Source: Algoriphagus oliviformis
GTDB lineage: Bacteria > Bacteroidota > Bacteroidia > Cytophagales > Cyclobacteriaceae
Length of the DNA stretch: 64,000 nt
Reading direction: 5' to 3'
Assembly: GCF_017254915.1 (NCBI RefSeq)
Contig: NZ_JAFKCT010000003.1
Span: forward strand, 248,001-312,000
Below the pieces are notes generated by a model. That model ran no database searches. It saw only the letters and a list, made by a program, of their open reading frames with translations, and was not told the origin of the DNA. Shown piece after piece: positions 63,777 through 64,000 of the stretch (its first letter is position 1; each line of letters begins with the position of its first letter). The position numbers and the translations under genes were made by a program.

Positions 63777-64000
63777 ATGCCTAGCCAAGCCCTATGGCCG
63801 GAGGCCCAAAGCATCCTGCACCAGATAATCTCCCAAACCGAGCTCACCGAAACCAAAAAATGGGGGATGCCGGTCTTCACCTATGAAGGCAAGAATGTGG
63901 TCGGCTATGCTGCCATGAAAAACCATTTTGCGCTCTGGTTTTACAATGGCGTATTTCTTTCCGACCCCCACCAGGTCTTGGTCAATGCCCAAGAGGGCAA
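63777..64000 (+). CDS. DUF1801-like protein, N-terminal part
   Basis: The first 74 codons of a gene that leaves the window. KKWGMPVFTYEGKNVVGYAAMKNHFALWFYNGVFLSDPH matches the DUF1801 domain, as in the gene at 41631-42212. It starts 3 bases after the ABM gene stop and is probably co-transcribed. Confidence 0.88.
   Translation, partial: MPSQALWPEAQSILHQIISQTELTETKKWGMPVFTYEGKNVVGYAAMKNHFALWFYNGVFLSDPHQVLVNAQEG

Overview
The window is a protein-dense chromosome segment from a member of the Bacteroidota, most likely a Cytophagales (Cyclobacteriaceae/Algoriphagus-like) organism. This is inferred from a SusC/SusD pair, many N-terminal lipoprotein signals, a two-component propeller sensor, a Bacteroidota-type promoter (TTG then TAnnTTTG) in front of sucD, and families such as DUF4221, DUF6090 and ASPIC/UnbV. 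Genus assignment is inference. No tRNA, rRNA, CRISPR array or complete insertion sequence was seen.

Region 1 (1-5.4 kb): the 3' end of dnaA; an ATGA-coupled reverse operon (small membrane protein, meaB, DUF3298-like lipoprotein); a forward operon hemJ-SCO-cytochrome c; and a class IV aminotransferase closed by a perfect bidirectional terminator.

Region 2 (5.4-12.6 kb, reverse): a five-gene run with a propeller sensor kinase, a response regulator-kinase, an ABC ATPase, an FtsX-type permease with a His-rich insert, and a small DUF3299-like exported protein. The last three resemble a metal (zinc) transport module.

Region 3 (12.6-27.5 kb): housekeeping and metabolism. It holds sucD, a CBS/DUF294 nucleotidyltransferase, a NagB/PIG-L fusion followed by a ROK sugar kinase (a likely amino-sugar pathway), a nitrilase, a UbiA prenyltransferase, proBA with a rhodanese, an oxidoreductase, a GlcG/HbpS protein, a MORN/TonB-C-like protein and an exported hydrolase.

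Region 4 (27.6-38.7 kb): a DUF6090 protein, then a large FG-GAP/ASPIC-UnbV protein coupled to a vanadium-dependent haloperoxidase, convergent with a susD-susC pair.

Region 5 (38.7-51.6 kb): a nitroreductase divergent from an MFS exporter and a chain of small conserved genes, a sulfatase, HopJ, a PAS/HisKA protein without an ATPase domain, a DUF4221 lipoprotein, an ECF sigma factor with a membrane partner, a DUF1593 gene broken by one base in a homopolymer, and an SDR divergent from a MarR regulator with two matching operator-like palindromes.

Region 6 (51.8-64 kb): an accessory region. It has a small membrane gene with a broken second copy, a remnant of a polyvalent-protein-kinase-like gene, a subclass B1 metallo-beta-lactamase, a HepT/MntA toxin-antitoxin pair, a DUF2975/Xre pair, two GNATs (one at the region's start), a VOC protein, a YhcG-type nuclease, and two clusters of a structured approximately 0.25-0.38 kb intergenic repeat. 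The window ends inside a DUF1801-like gene.
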